Source: Phytopythium helicoides
Lineage: Eukaryota; Oomycota; Peronosporomycetes; Pythiales; Pythiaceae
Length of the DNA stretch: 52,332 nt
Assembly (NCBI GenBank): GCA_024867545.1
Contig: JANFNE010000051.1
Location: 1-52,332 of the forward strand
Direction of reading: 5' to 3'
Shown here: piece after piece, positions 27,379 through 37,495 of the stretch
How the letters are laid out: the number at the start of each line of letters is the position of its first letter
Numbering within the stretch: position 1 is the first letter of the stretch
Notes under the pieces: model-generated
What the model was told of the DNA's origin: nothing
What the model saw: the letters and a program-made list of their open reading frames with translations, nothing else
Database searches by the model: none
Position numbers and translations under genes: made by a program

Positions 27379-30300
27379 CTACAACTCGTTTTCAGCAAAA
27401 TATGCCAACATATTTCTCGCAAGGAGCTTGACCGGATCAGACCCATGCTTCACAAATTTGGTCAGGATTTTGATCCCGTTTGCAGCGACGAATCTTTCTC
27501 GAAGAAGATGACCAACGGCTCCTTCGTTATCAATATCATGGAAGCAAAGCAAATTGCTGAGCGCTACTAGTCTTTCCTGACGGTCGTCATTACTTGCGTC
27601 TTCAATATTCTTCAGCAGAGCGCTGATACCTCCGTGCATTGCAATGTTCTCCTTGGTGACTGCATCCGCCCCCAAGAAGCCTAACACACCTGCTGCCAAT
27701 CTTTTCAGCGGCTCGCTCCCGCCAATAATTAGGCTTAATAGTGCCTCAATAGCTCCACATCCGCGGATTGCAGCTGCTCCAATTGGGTTTCCGTAAGCAA
27801 GGTTCCACAATGTACCTGCTGCATCTTCTTTCTGAACGTAATTGCCGACCCGAACCAAATGTACCAATGGATCGACACCACCACAGGATACAATAGTTGC
27901 CTTGATATCTTCGTTTGTTGCAAGATTCATCAATGCACCAGCTGCATTCTCCTTCTGCGAGTCATTTCCATCTCTCACCAAAGCTACCAATTCGGCAATA
28001 CCGCCCCGCTGTGCAATCTCTGCTTTGTTTTTATCATTTATTGCGAGATTCATCAAAGCTCCGGCTCCATTTTCTTTTTGCTCGTCATTCCCGTCAATCA
28101 GTAACACTAGCAACGCACCAATGCCACCGCACGATGCGATCTGCACTTTGTTTTCGTCATTACTTGCAAGATTTGCCAATGCACCAGCTGCTTTTTCTTT
28201 CTGCACATCATTCCCACTTCGCACCAATGCCACTAACGCACCAATACCATCACACGATGCAATTTCCGTCTTGATTTTCTCATTGTTCGCAAGATTCATT
28301 AATGCGGCAGCTGCATTCTCCTTCTGGACGTCGCTGCCATCCCGCACCAGCGACACCAACGGAGCAATACCGCCGCACGACGAGATTTCCACCGCGTTTT
28401 CGTCAATCACAGCAAGATTCATCAATGCACCAGCTGCATTTTCCTTTTGCTGGTCACTGCCATCCCGCACCAGCGCCACTAACGGATTAATACCGCCAAG
28501 CATCGCAATTGCCACTGCGCTGTCTTCGTTGTTTGCAATACTCCATAGAGCAGCTGCTGCATTTACTTTCTGCTGGTCAGTACCATCCGCGACCAGTCCG
28601 ACCAACGGACCAATGCCACCATGCGACGCGATCTCTTCTACGTTATTATCGTTCTTCGACAAATTCCCAAGAGCAGCAGCTGCTCTTTCTTTCTGCACAT
28701 CATTGCCGTCTCGAACCAATGCCACCAATGGACCGATACTGTCGCGCACCGCAAATTCTACCTCGTTGCTTTCATTGTCCGCAAGATTTAACAATGCGAC
28801 CGTTGCATTCGCCTTCTGTTTCTCATTTCCACATCGAAGCAATCCCACTAAGAGACTGATAGCTCCAGACGAGGCAATTTCGACCCCGTTAGCACTATTG
28901 CCAAGAGCCAAATCGCTTAATGCGAGAGCTGCCCATTGTTTCTCATCTTCAGTTCCACATGCCAAAAGATCAACAATAGCCTCAATCTCTTTCTTGTCTG
29001 AGCGCGCACTCCGTTTCAGTTGCACAGCTAGTAAGTGATTACGAGAGAGTCTCGCCAAACGTACGTTGGAACTCTTCAAAAACTTGATAAGACTCAGCAC
29101 GGTTCCACTACGCGACACCACATGATTCACTGGTTGGACACGAACAGCTTGACCATCAACTGGCGACCACAAGCGACTCATATCCATCCGTTCCAACAAC
29201 GACGACAAGTGCACCACAACAGCATCAATCGTCACACGCTCATTCGGATCCAAGCAACACATCCGCTCAATCAGATGCCACTCTGAATCAGCAATGCATG
29301 CGGGCTGCGGAGGCAACCTCCCTCGCTTTACTTGAAACACCACTGCTGCATCAACCATATCACCCCACGGAACTTTCCCACTCGCAACCTCGATCATCAT
29401 CATCGCAAAAGAATACACGTCCGATGCGAACGTGGCGGACTCTCCACGATCTCCTTTCCACGGCAAACACTCAGGTGCCTTCCATCGATATGCTCCGCGA
29501 GCTCCACCGTCATTTATACCACTCATATCGCGCCGACCAGACTTGCTCAAACCAAAGTCAGCCAGCTTCGCAATCCCGTCACCTCCCACCAACACATTGT
29601 TCGCCTTCAAGTCAGCGTGCACAATACCTTTGTCATGAAGGTACTGCAACCCAAGCGCTGCGTTCAAAAGACTGTACCACACCTCATACATGTCCCCATC
29701 GTTGGTATTCGTCTTCTCATGATACTTACTCAGATCTCCACCGCTCGCATATTCACACACAAAGAATGGCTGACCGATGTGGCAAGCGCCATACATCTTC
29801 ACGACGTTGATATGGTTGAGCTCGAACCACGTGTCTGCTTCTTGAAGGAACTGTGTGTAGATATCGTCTCGGTATCTTGCGTCCATAAACACGCTTTTAA
29901 CGACTACAGGCGTGTCGAACCACTTTCCGTGGTGAACAGACCCAAATGCACCTCGACTGAACTCGTCAAAAGACTTGAATTCGATCTCTGATGGTGATAT
30001 AAACCACCTCGCAACTGCTTGCGACTGGGTCAAAGCGCCTTGCGCGTCCACGTCGGATCTGCATACGTTGGGATTTCGCTGTGAACTCACGATACCACCT
30101 TCACAGTCTTGATCAGGAATGTCTTGATCAGGAATAGTCCAGTTGTGAGACTTCGAATGTTCGTAGTGGGGTGGTAATGCCGATTCCCATTTGCGCACCT
30201 TTCTCGAGCTCGACAGTTTGTGTCTTGAAATCAGTCGATCAATACTCTCGTGGAACGAGAGAACACTTCTCTGGCTTATCCTTGGCTGCGCTGAAGCCAT

Positions 30301-32073
30301 GCTCCATTGGTCCGAAGTGCAGCTCTGCAGCGACTGGTTTAAGTGATGGTAAAATCGAACGAGCAAACTGACAAAGCTCTCTGCCTTTTCCTTTGATTGA
30401 GTGACTTCGGCAGTAGAACGAACGCCATTGACTATATCCCCATCAACTGACTTCATTTGCTCGTATACATCCTCCAGTCGAGAAAGGATAGCCTTCGAGG
30501 AAAGATCGCCAGATATCAAGGCGGCACACTGCTGAAACGCAGACACCACTAAACACCCTCCGATCGCAGGTATCCTCACTGACTCAATCATCGTCGTACT
30601 TGTGTTTCCATCATCAAAGCAACATAAACCAGACTCTCCAACCTGCTCTCGCTCTCTCATAACCCCAGCAATTTCTCGAAGACGTTCAATGCCGTACAGC
30701 ATCGCTGCATTTCGGGATGTGTCCGCATTCTTCATGTCCATCAACAGTTGCCACTCGCTTTCATGAATGAAGCCTGGTTTGTGTACTGGTAATGAGTCAC
30801 ACAGCAATGAGGCTTCTTCTGAATCATCTTTTTCAGAATGATCGCAAGACGAAGTAGAAAAGGCATGCAGACAGTTTACAATCAGCTCGCAAAGTCTCTC
30901 AAAATCAGTCGCAAAGTTTCCCTCCAGTTCAACAGAGGGCTCACAACTTGGGGTACCATCACACAGTAGTCTATCGTCTTTCACTAAAACAAGATGAGCG
31001 CCAAACAACATCGCCTTCGATTCCAACTCCGCACAATACACATTCTCCATCGACAACCTCTCGCCACACATCAGACCGCGTTCGTGTAGGTACTGCAATG
31101 ACAAGGCAACCTCGTACACACGACGCCATACTTGCTCGCGTGAAGCCATCTCACGCACACACTCGCTCAATGGACGAGTTCGTTCGTGTACAATGAACGG
31201 CCGACTGCCAACATGACAAGCACCAAGAAACTTCGCCACGCGAGGATGATTCAAGCTCGACCAGATGTTCGCATCCTGAATGAAGCGGCCCACATCCGAG
31301 TCCGAGTCCGAGTAGTCTGAATAGTAGACGTCGTTTCCCCATCTCGACAGACCGAACTCGCTCATGAACTCGAAAGGCATGACAACCCACGACGGAGACG
31401 ACATCACAATCATGTTTGAGTGCTGGACGATAGTCTCGAACGCTAGCTTGATGAGTTTGATCTCCTCGGGTATCAGTGTGTCCTCGCTGTAGTGGACGAG
31501 AGCTGCCTTGAGCAGAGTCAGCGCTTCTTCTTCCTCCTCCTCATTGTTGACGTCTTTAGAGAATGGGTGACCTTCCTTGCTGGTGCGACCGCCGCTCAAA
31601 CAGAGATCTGAGTAGGAGGTCAGCAGTGCATCGTATCGCTCGACACGCTCGAGTCTCTCGCGTTCCAATGCGGCTCTCCACGTGCTCCGATCACATGCGT
31701 CACTCATCGCGTACTGCGTGCTGATCGCGTCCAGCACGACATGCAGCCGCTCGATGCGTCGAACGTAGTAGCCTGTGTGTGCCAACTGCAACAGCCGTGA
31801 AGAGTGCTCTTCATACACTCGCATCTCGTCTCGCACGCTCTCGGCGCTCAGTAACAGTCCGAACAGCGCGTGGTCGATCTCGTTTTCTGGCATCTCGTCG
31901 ACCGCTCGGCGGACGCAGCCGTAGCGCTCATTCGCATGCTGTCCAAGGTCTCGCGGGGCCTCAACGGATGCATGCTTCACGTCCATCGCCCCACCTCCTG
32001 CAGCGCATCCTGGCTGGCAGCTCTCGCTGTCGCTGCGGCTTCCATGCATATCTCGAGCTTCACCTCCTTCCAT
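27379..32073 (-). CDS. Dual-kinase-domain armadillo protein, copy 2
   Basis: 1564 residues from the ATG at 32073, same architecture as copy 1: kinase-like domain without catalytic residues, active-looking TKL kinase (RGAFGSV, VVVKS, HADLKANN, DFG, APE), then about 12 armadillo repeats to the C-terminus. Relative to copy 1 it has a small deletion in the kinase (SKYHEKTNT versus SSYLREKTKT) and scattered changes in the linker and in the ARM region. The only protein difference from copy 3 that I noticed is Arg versus His in LNHPRVAKF of the first domain. All key kinase motifs are intact. Confidence 0.85.
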   Translation of the reverse strand: MEGGEARDMHGSRSDSESCQPGCAAGGGAMDVKHASVEAPRDLGQHANERYGCVRRAVDEMPENEIDHALFGLLLSAESVRDEMRVYEEHSSRLLQLAHTGYYVRRIERLHVVLDAISTQYAMSDACDRSTWRAALERERLERVERYDALLTSYSDLCLSGGRTSKEGHPFSKDVNNEEEEEEALTLLKAALVHYSEDTLIPEEIKLIKLAFETIVQHSNMIVMSSPSWVVMPFEFMSEFGLSRWGNDVYYSDYSDSDSDVGRFIQDANIWSSLNHPRVAKFLGACHVGSRPFIVHERTRPLSECVREMASREQVWRRVYEVALSLQYLHERGLMCGERLSMENVYCAELESKAMLFGAHLVLVKDDRLLCDGTPSCEPSVELEGNFATDFERLCELIVNCLHAFSTSSCDHSEKDDSEEASLLCDSLPVHKPGFIHESEWQLLMDMKNADTSRNAAMLYGIERLREIAGVMREREQVGESGLCCFDDGNTSTTMIESVRIPAIGGCLVVSAFQQCAALISGDLSSKAILSRLEDVYEQMKSVDGDIVNGVRSTAEVTQSKEKAESFVSLLVRFYHHLNQSLQSCTSDQWSMASAQPRISQRSVLSFHESIDRLISRHKLSSSRKVRKWESALPPHYEHSKSHNWTIPDQDIPDQDCEGGIVSSQRNPNVCRSDVDAQGALTQSQAVARWFISPSEIEFKSFDEFSRGAFGSVHHGKWFDTPVVVKSVFMDARYRDDIYTQFLQEADTWFELNHINVVKMYGACHIGQPFFVCEYASGGDLSKYHEKTNTNDGDMYEVWYSLLNAALGLQYLHDKGIVHADLKANNVLVGGDGIAKLADFGLSKSGRRDMSGINDGGARGAYRWKAPECLPWKGDRGESATFASDVYSFAMMMIEVASGKVPWGDMVDAAVVFQVKRGRLPPQPACIADSEWHLIERMCCLDPNERVTIDAVVVHLSSLLERMDMSRLWSPVDGQAVRVQPVNHVVSRSGTVLSLIKFLKSSNVRLARLSRNHLLAVQLKRSARSDKKEIEAIVDLLACGTEDEKQWAALALSDLALGNSANGVEIASSGAISLLVGLLRCGNEKQKANATVALLNLADNESNEVEFAVRDSIGPLVALVRDGNDVQKERAAAALGNLSKNDNNVEEIASHGGIGPLVGLVADGTDQQKVNAAAALWSIANNEDSAVAIAMLGGINPLVALVRDGSDQQKENAAGALMNLAVIDENAVEISSCGGIAPLVSLVRDGSDVQKENAAAALMNLANNEKIKTEIASCDGIGALVALVRSGNDVQKEKAAGALANLASNDENKVQIASCGGIGALLVLLIDGNDEQKENGAGALMNLAINDKNKAEIAQRGGIAELVALVRDGNDSQKENAAGALMNLATNEDIKATIVSCGGVDPLVHLVRVGNYVQKEDAAGTLWNLAYGNPIGAAAIRGCGAIEALLSLIIGGSEPLKRLAAGVLGFLGADAVTKENIAMHGGISALLKNIEDASNDDRQERLVALSNLLCFHDIDNEGAVGHLLRERFVAANGIKILTKFVKHGSDPVKLLARNMLAYFAENEL

Positions 32074-32465
32074 CGCGTCGTCTGCTCCTAGTGGCTGCAG
32101 CTCGCCACGGCCGACAGCAGCAGCAGCAGCAGCAGCCGAAGCTCGAGCCTCAAAGGCGCAGCGAGCAGCTCCCTTGAGCCGTGCAGAGCCTGGACGGCGA
32201 GCGACGCCTCTAGAGATCGCTGGCGTCGAGTTGCGGTGCAGCACTTTTCGACCTGGCGTCAAGGTTTTGCTGTTGGTCAAATCCAGTCAACATAAAAAAT
32301 AGTTGCGACCATCATTCCGCTACATATATCGAGTCACCGGCGGTTGGGATATTGATGTCATCGCACCATCTCATCAATCGGTGATGCTAACGATAGCAGC
32401 TTGATGCACTTGTGGAACGCTGGATGGTCATTGCACAGTAATTTGGAGCTTTACATTCGCAGACA
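32074..32465. promoter_or_regulatory. Upstream region of kinase-ARM copy 2
   Basis: Essentially identical to 26990-27378 apart from one extra Ala-type codon repeat unit (CAG run of seven rather than six). It includes the same TCATTCCGCTACA at about 32312-32324. Confidence 0.5.
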
Positions 32466-35400
32466 CTACAACTCGTTTTCAGCAAAATATGCCAACATAT
32501 TTCTCGCAAGGAGCTTGACCGGATCAGACCCATGCTTCACAAATTTGGTCAGGATTTTGATCCCGTTTGCAGCGACGAATCTTTCTCGAAGAAGATGACC
32601 AACGGCTCCTTCGTTATCAATATCATGGAAGCAAAGCAAATTGCTGAGCGCTACTAGTCTTTCCTGACGGTCGTCATTACTTGCGTCTTCAATATTCTTC
32701 AGCAGAGCGCTGATACCTCCGTGCATTGCAATGTTCTCCTTGGTGACTGCATCCGCCCCCAAGAAGCCTAACACACCTGCTGCCAATCTTTTCAGCGGCT
32801 CGCTCCCGCCAATAATTAGGCTTAATAGTGCCTCAATAGCTCCACATCCGCGGATTGCAGCTGCTCCAATTGGGTTTCCGTAAGCAAGGTTCCACAATGT
32901 ACCTGCTGCATCTTCTTTCTGAACGTAATTGCCGACCCGAACCAAATGTACCAATGGATCGACACCACCACAGGATACAATAGTTGCCTTGATATCTTCG
33001 TTTGTTGCAAGATTCATCAATGCACCAGCTGCATTCTCCTTCTGCGAGTCATTTCCATCTCTCACCAAAGCTACCAATTCGGCAATACCGCCCCGCTGTG
33101 CAATCTCTGCTTTGTTTTTATCATTTATCGCGAGATTCATCAAAGCTCCGGCTCCATTTTCTTTTTGCTCGTCATTCCCGTCAATCAGTAACACTAGCAA
33201 CGCACCAATGCCACCGCACGATGCGATCTGCACTTTGTTTTCGTCATTACTTGCAAGATTTGCCAATGCACCAGCTGCTTTTTCTTTCTGCACATCATTC
33301 CCACTTCGCACCAATGCCACTAACGCACCAATACCATCACACGATGCAATTTCCGTCTTGATTTTCTCATTGTTCGCAAGATTCATTAATGCGGCAGCTG
33401 CATTCTCCTTCTGGACGTCGCTGCCATCCCGCACCAGCGACACCAACGGAGCAATACCGCCGCACGACGAGATTTCCACCGCGTTTTCGTCAATCACAGC
33501 AAGATTCATCAATGCACCAGCTGCATTTTCCTTTTGCTGGTCACTGCCATCCCGCACCAGCGCCACTAACGGATTAATACCGCCAAGCATCGCAATTGCC
33601 ACTGCGCTGTCTTCGTTGTTTGCAATACTCCATAGAGCAGCTGCTGCATTTACTTTCTGCTGGTCAGTACCATCCGCGACCAGTCCGACCAACGGACCAA
33701 TGCCACCATGCGACGCGATCTCTTCTACGTTATTATCGTTCTTCGACAAATTCCCAAGAGCAGCAGCTGCTCTTTCTTTCTGCACATCATTGCCGTCTCG
33801 AACCAATGCCACCAATGGACCGATACTGTCGCGCACCGCAAATTCTACCTCGTTGCTTTCATTGTCCGCAAGATTTAACAATGCGACCGTTGCATTCGCC
33901 TTCTGTTTCTCATTTCCACATCGAAGCAATCCCACTAAGAGACTGATAGCTCCAGACGAGGCAATTTCGACCCCGTTAGCACTATTGCCAAGAGCCAAAT
34001 CGCTTAATGCGAGAGCTGCCCATTGTTTCTCATCTTCAGTTCCACATGCCAAAAGATCAACAATAGCCTCAATCTCTTTCTTGTCTGAGCGCGCACTCCG
34101 TTTCAGTTGCACAGCTAGTAAGTGATTACGAGAGAGTCTCGCCAAACGTACGTTGGAACTCTTCAAAAACTTGATAAGACTCAGCACGGTTCCACTACGC
34201 GACACCACATGATTCACTGGTTGGACACGAACAGCTTGACCATCAACTGGCGACCACAAGCGACTCATATCCATCCGTTCCAACAACGACGACAAGTGCA
34301 CCACAACAGCATCAATCGTCACACGCTCATTCGGATCCAAGCAACACATCCGCTCAATCAGATGCCACTCTGAATCAGCAATGCATGCGGGCTGCGGAGG
34401 CAACCTCCCTCGCTTTACTTGAAACACCACTGCTGCATCAACCATATCACCCCACGGAACTTTCCCACTCGCAACCTCGATCATCATCATCGCAAAAGAA
34501 TACACGTCCGATGCGAACGTGGCGGACTCTCCACGATCTCCTTTCCACGGCAAACACTCAGGTGCCTTCCATCGATATGCTCCGCGAGCTCCACCGTCAT
34601 TTATACCACTCATATCGCGCCGACCAGACTTGCTCAAACCAAAGTCAGCCAGCTTCGCAATCCCGTCACCTCCCACCAACACATTGTTCGCCTTCAAGTC
34701 AGCGTGCACAATACCTTTGTCATGAAGGTACTGCAACCCAAGCGCTGCGTTCAAAAGACTGTACCACACCTCATACATGTCCCCATCGTTGGTATTCGTC
34801 TTCTCATGATACTTACTCAGATCTCCACCGCTCGCATATTCACACACGAAGAATGGCTGACCGATGTGGCAAGCGCCATACATCTTCACGACGTTGATAT
34901 GGTTGAGCTCGAACCACGTGTCTGCTTCTTGAAGGAACTGTGTGTAGATGTCGTCTCGGTATCTTGCGTCCATAAACACGCTTTTAACGACTACAGGCGT
35001 GTCGAACCACTTTCCGTGGTGAACAGACCCAAATGCACCTCGACTGAACTCGTCAAAAGACTTGAATTCGATCTCTGATGGTGATATAAACCACCTCGCA
35101 ACTGCTTGCGACTGGGTCAAAGCGCCTTGCGCGTCCACGTCGGATCTGCATACGTTGGGATTTCGCTGTGAACTCACGATACCACCTTCACAGTCTTGAT
35201 CAGGAATGTCTTGATCAGGAATAGTCCAGTTGTGAGACTTCGAATGTTCGTAGTGGGGTGGTAATGCCGATTCCCATTTGCGCACCTTTCTCGAGCTCGA
35301 CAGTTTGTGTCTTGAAATCAGTCGATCAATACTCTCGTGGAACGAGAGAACACTTCTCTGGCTTATCCTTGGCTGCGCTGAAGCCATGCTCCATTGGTCC

Positions 35401-37160
35401 GAAGTGCAGCTCTGCAGCGACTGGTTTAAGTGATGGTAAAATCGAACGAGCAAACTGACAAAGCTCTCTGCCTTTTCCTTTGATTGAGTGACTTCGGCAG
35501 TAGAACGAACGCCATTGACTATATCCCCATCAACTGACTTCATTTGCTCGTATACATCCTCCAGTCGAGAAAGGATAGCCTTCGAGGAAAGATCGCCAGA
35601 TATCAAGGCGGCACACTGCTGAAACGCAGACACCACTAAACACCCTCCGATCGCAGGTATCCTCACTGACTCAATCATCGTCGTACTTGTGTTTCCATCA
35701 TCAAAGCAACATAAACCAGACTCTCCAACCTGCTCTCGCTCTCTCATAACCCCAGCAATTTCTCGAAGACGTTCAATGCCGTACAGCATCGCTGCATTTC
35801 GGGATGTGTCCGCATTCTTCATGTCCATCAACAGTTGCCACTCGCTTTCATGAATGAAGCCTGGTTTGTGTACTGGTAATGAGTCACACAGCAATGAGGC
35901 TTCTTCTGAATCATCTTTTTCAGAATGATCGCAAGACGAAGTAGAAAAGGCATGCAGACAGTTTACAATCAGCTCGCAAAGTCTCTCAAAATCAGTCGCA
36001 AAGTTTCCCTCCAGTTCAACAGAGGGCTCACAACTTGGGGTACCATCACACAGTAGTCTATCGTCTTTCACTAAAACAAGATGAGCGCCAAACAACATCG
36101 CCTTCGATTCCAACTCCGCACAATACACATTCTCCATCGACAACCTCTCGCCACACATCAGACCGCGTTCGTGTAGGTACTGCAATGACAAGGCAACCTC
36201 GTACACACGACGCCATACTTGCTCGCGTGAAGCCATCTCACGCACACACTCGCTCAATGGACGAGTTCGTTCGTGTACAATGAACGGCCGACTGCCAACA
36301 TGACAAGCACCAAGAAACTTCGCCACGTGAGGATGATTCAAGCTCGACCAGATGTTCGCATCCTGAATGAAGCGGCCCACATCCGAGTCCGAGTCCGAGT
36401 AGTCTGAATAGTAGACGTCGTTTCCCCATCTCGACAGACCGAACTCGCTCATGAACTCGAAAGGCATGACAACCCACGACGGAGACGACATCACAATCAT
36501 GTTTGAGTGCTGGACGATAGTCTCGAACGCTAGCTTGATGAGTTTGATCTCCTCGGGTATCAGTGTGTCCTCGCTGTAGTGGACGAGAGCTGCCTTGAGC
36601 AGAGTCAGCGCTTCTTCTTCCTCCTCCTCATTGTTGACGTCTTTAGAGAATGGGTGACCTTCCTTGCTGGTGCGACCGCCGCTCAAACAGAGATCTGAGT
36701 AGGAGGTCAGCAGTGCATCGTATCGCTCGACACGCTCGAGTCTCTCGCGTTCCAATGCGGCTCTCCACGTGCTCCGATCACATGCGTCACTCATCGCGTA
36801 CTGCGTGCTGATCGCGTCCAGCACGACATGCAGCCGCTCGATGCGTCGAACGTAGTAGCCTGTGTGTGCCAACTGCAACAGCCGTGAAGAGTGCTCTTCA
36901 TACACTCGCATCTCGTCTCGCACGCTCTCGGCGCTCAGTAACAGTCCGAACAGCGCGTGGTCGATCTCGTTTTCTGGCATCTCGTCGACCGCTCGGCGGA
37001 CGCAGCCGTAGCGCTCATTCGCATGCTGTCCAAGGTCTCGCGGAGCCTCAACGGATGCATGCTTCACGTCCATCGCCCCACCTCCTGCAGCGCATCCTGG
37101 CTGGCAGCTCTCGCTGTCGCTGCGGCTTCCATGCATATCTCGAGCTTCCCCTCCTTCCAT
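32466..37160 (-). CDS. Dual-kinase-domain armadillo protein, copy 3
   Basis: 1564 residues from the ATG at 37160, nearly identical to copy 2 with all kinase motifs and ARM repeats kept. Similarity with the other units stops about 137 bp upstream of the ATG, after a 1 nt insertion near 37260. This copy therefore has a different promoter region, shared head-to-head with the NIPA-type gene (335 bp between the two ATGs). It could be expressed differently from copies 1 and 2. It is the right-hand edge of the array and probably retains the ancestral neighbour. Confidence 0.85.
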   Translation of the reverse strand: MEGGEARDMHGSRSDSESCQPGCAAGGGAMDVKHASVEAPRDLGQHANERYGCVRRAVDEMPENEIDHALFGLLLSAESVRDEMRVYEEHSSRLLQLAHTGYYVRRIERLHVVLDAISTQYAMSDACDRSTWRAALERERLERVERYDALLTSYSDLCLSGGRTSKEGHPFSKDVNNEEEEEEALTLLKAALVHYSEDTLIPEEIKLIKLAFETIVQHSNMIVMSSPSWVVMPFEFMSEFGLSRWGNDVYYSDYSDSDSDVGRFIQDANIWSSLNHPHVAKFLGACHVGSRPFIVHERTRPLSECVREMASREQVWRRVYEVALSLQYLHERGLMCGERLSMENVYCAELESKAMLFGAHLVLVKDDRLLCDGTPSCEPSVELEGNFATDFERLCELIVNCLHAFSTSSCDHSEKDDSEEASLLCDSLPVHKPGFIHESEWQLLMDMKNADTSRNAAMLYGIERLREIAGVMREREQVGESGLCCFDDGNTSTTMIESVRIPAIGGCLVVSAFQQCAALISGDLSSKAILSRLEDVYEQMKSVDGDIVNGVRSTAEVTQSKEKAESFVSLLVRFYHHLNQSLQSCTSDQWSMASAQPRISQRSVLSFHESIDRLISRHKLSSSRKVRKWESALPPHYEHSKSHNWTIPDQDIPDQDCEGGIVSSQRNPNVCRSDVDAQGALTQSQAVARWFISPSEIEFKSFDEFSRGAFGSVHHGKWFDTPVVVKSVFMDARYRDDIYTQFLQEADTWFELNHINVVKMYGACHIGQPFFVCEYASGGDLSKYHEKTNTNDGDMYEVWYSLLNAALGLQYLHDKGIVHADLKANNVLVGGDGIAKLADFGLSKSGRRDMSGINDGGARGAYRWKAPECLPWKGDRGESATFASDVYSFAMMMIEVASGKVPWGDMVDAAVVFQVKRGRLPPQPACIADSEWHLIERMCCLDPNERVTIDAVVVHLSSLLERMDMSRLWSPVDGQAVRVQPVNHVVSRSGTVLSLIKFLKSSNVRLARLSRNHLLAVQLKRSARSDKKEIEAIVDLLACGTEDEKQWAALALSDLALGNSANGVEIASSGAISLLVGLLRCGNEKQKANATVALLNLADNESNEVEFAVRDSIGPLVALVRDGNDVQKERAAAALGNLSKNDNNVEEIASHGGIGPLVGLVADGTDQQKVNAAAALWSIANNEDSAVAIAMLGGINPLVALVRDGSDQQKENAAGALMNLAVIDENAVEISSCGGIAPLVSLVRDGSDVQKENAAAALMNLANNEKIKTEIASCDGIGALVALVRSGNDVQKEKAAGALANLASNDENKVQIASCGGIGALLVLLIDGNDEQKENGAGALMNLAINDKNKAEIAQRGGIAELVALVRDGNDSQKENAAGALMNLATNEDIKATIVSCGGVDPLVHLVRVGNYVQKEDAAGTLWNLAYGNPIGAAAIRGCGAIEALLSLIIGGSEPLKRLAAGVLGFLGADAVTKENIAMHGGISALLKNIEDASNDDRQERLVALSNLLCFHDIDNEGAVGHLLRERFVAANGIKILTKFVKHGSDPVKLLARNMLAYFAENEL

Positions 37161-37383
37161 CGCGTCGTCTGCTCCTAGTGGCTGCAGCTCGCCACGGCCG
37201 ACAGCAGCAGCAGCAGCAGCAGCTGAAGCTCGAGCCTCAAAGGCGCAGCGAGCAGCTCCCCTTGAGCCGTGCAGAGCCTGGACGGCGCGCGACGCCACCG
37301 GAGCTGCTCCTCCCGCCTGTCCAAGCTGTCAGTGTATGCTGTCAGTTCGTCGAGGCAACGCGTGGGAGCCGAAGCGTTGACCG

Positions 37384-37396
37384 TCATTCCGCTACA
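37384..37396 (+). promoter_or_regulatory. Initiator-like element of the NIPA-type gene
   Basis: TCATTCCGCTACA, 100 nt before the NIPA-type ATG. Its TCATTCC core resembles the oomycete initiator motif (consensus around TCATTYY). The same 13 bases occur at a similar distance behind the ATG of kinase copies 1 and 2. Confidence 0.45.
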
Positions 37397-37495
37397 AACC
37401 CCCAGTGCGCGGCAGTTGAAACCCGTAGACAGGCCGATGCGAAGCGGTGCGACGGCGCGACGGCGCTGTCTCCTCACTCGACCTCCTGCCGCGCC

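Larger units (their letters stand above)
22284..37296 (-). repeat. Tandem array of three 5,087 bp gene-sized units
   Basis: Unit 1 is 22284-27370, unit 2 is 27371-32457, unit 3 is 32458 to about 37296. The spacing between equivalent positions (stop codons at 22292, 27379 and 32466) is exactly 5,087 bp in both steps. Units 2 and 3 are almost identical; unit 1 is identical to them in some blocks and a few per cent diverged in others. Each unit carries one complete kinase-ARM gene plus its upstream region. Unit 3 loses similarity about 140 bp upstream of its ATG, where the NIPA-side sequence begins. Confidence 0.92.

Noticed and set aside
36866..37495. 210-codon extension of the NIPA-type frame
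   Set aside because: Antisense to kinase copy 3 with Arg/Ser-rich composition; the transporter family starts at MTLLGW (37496).
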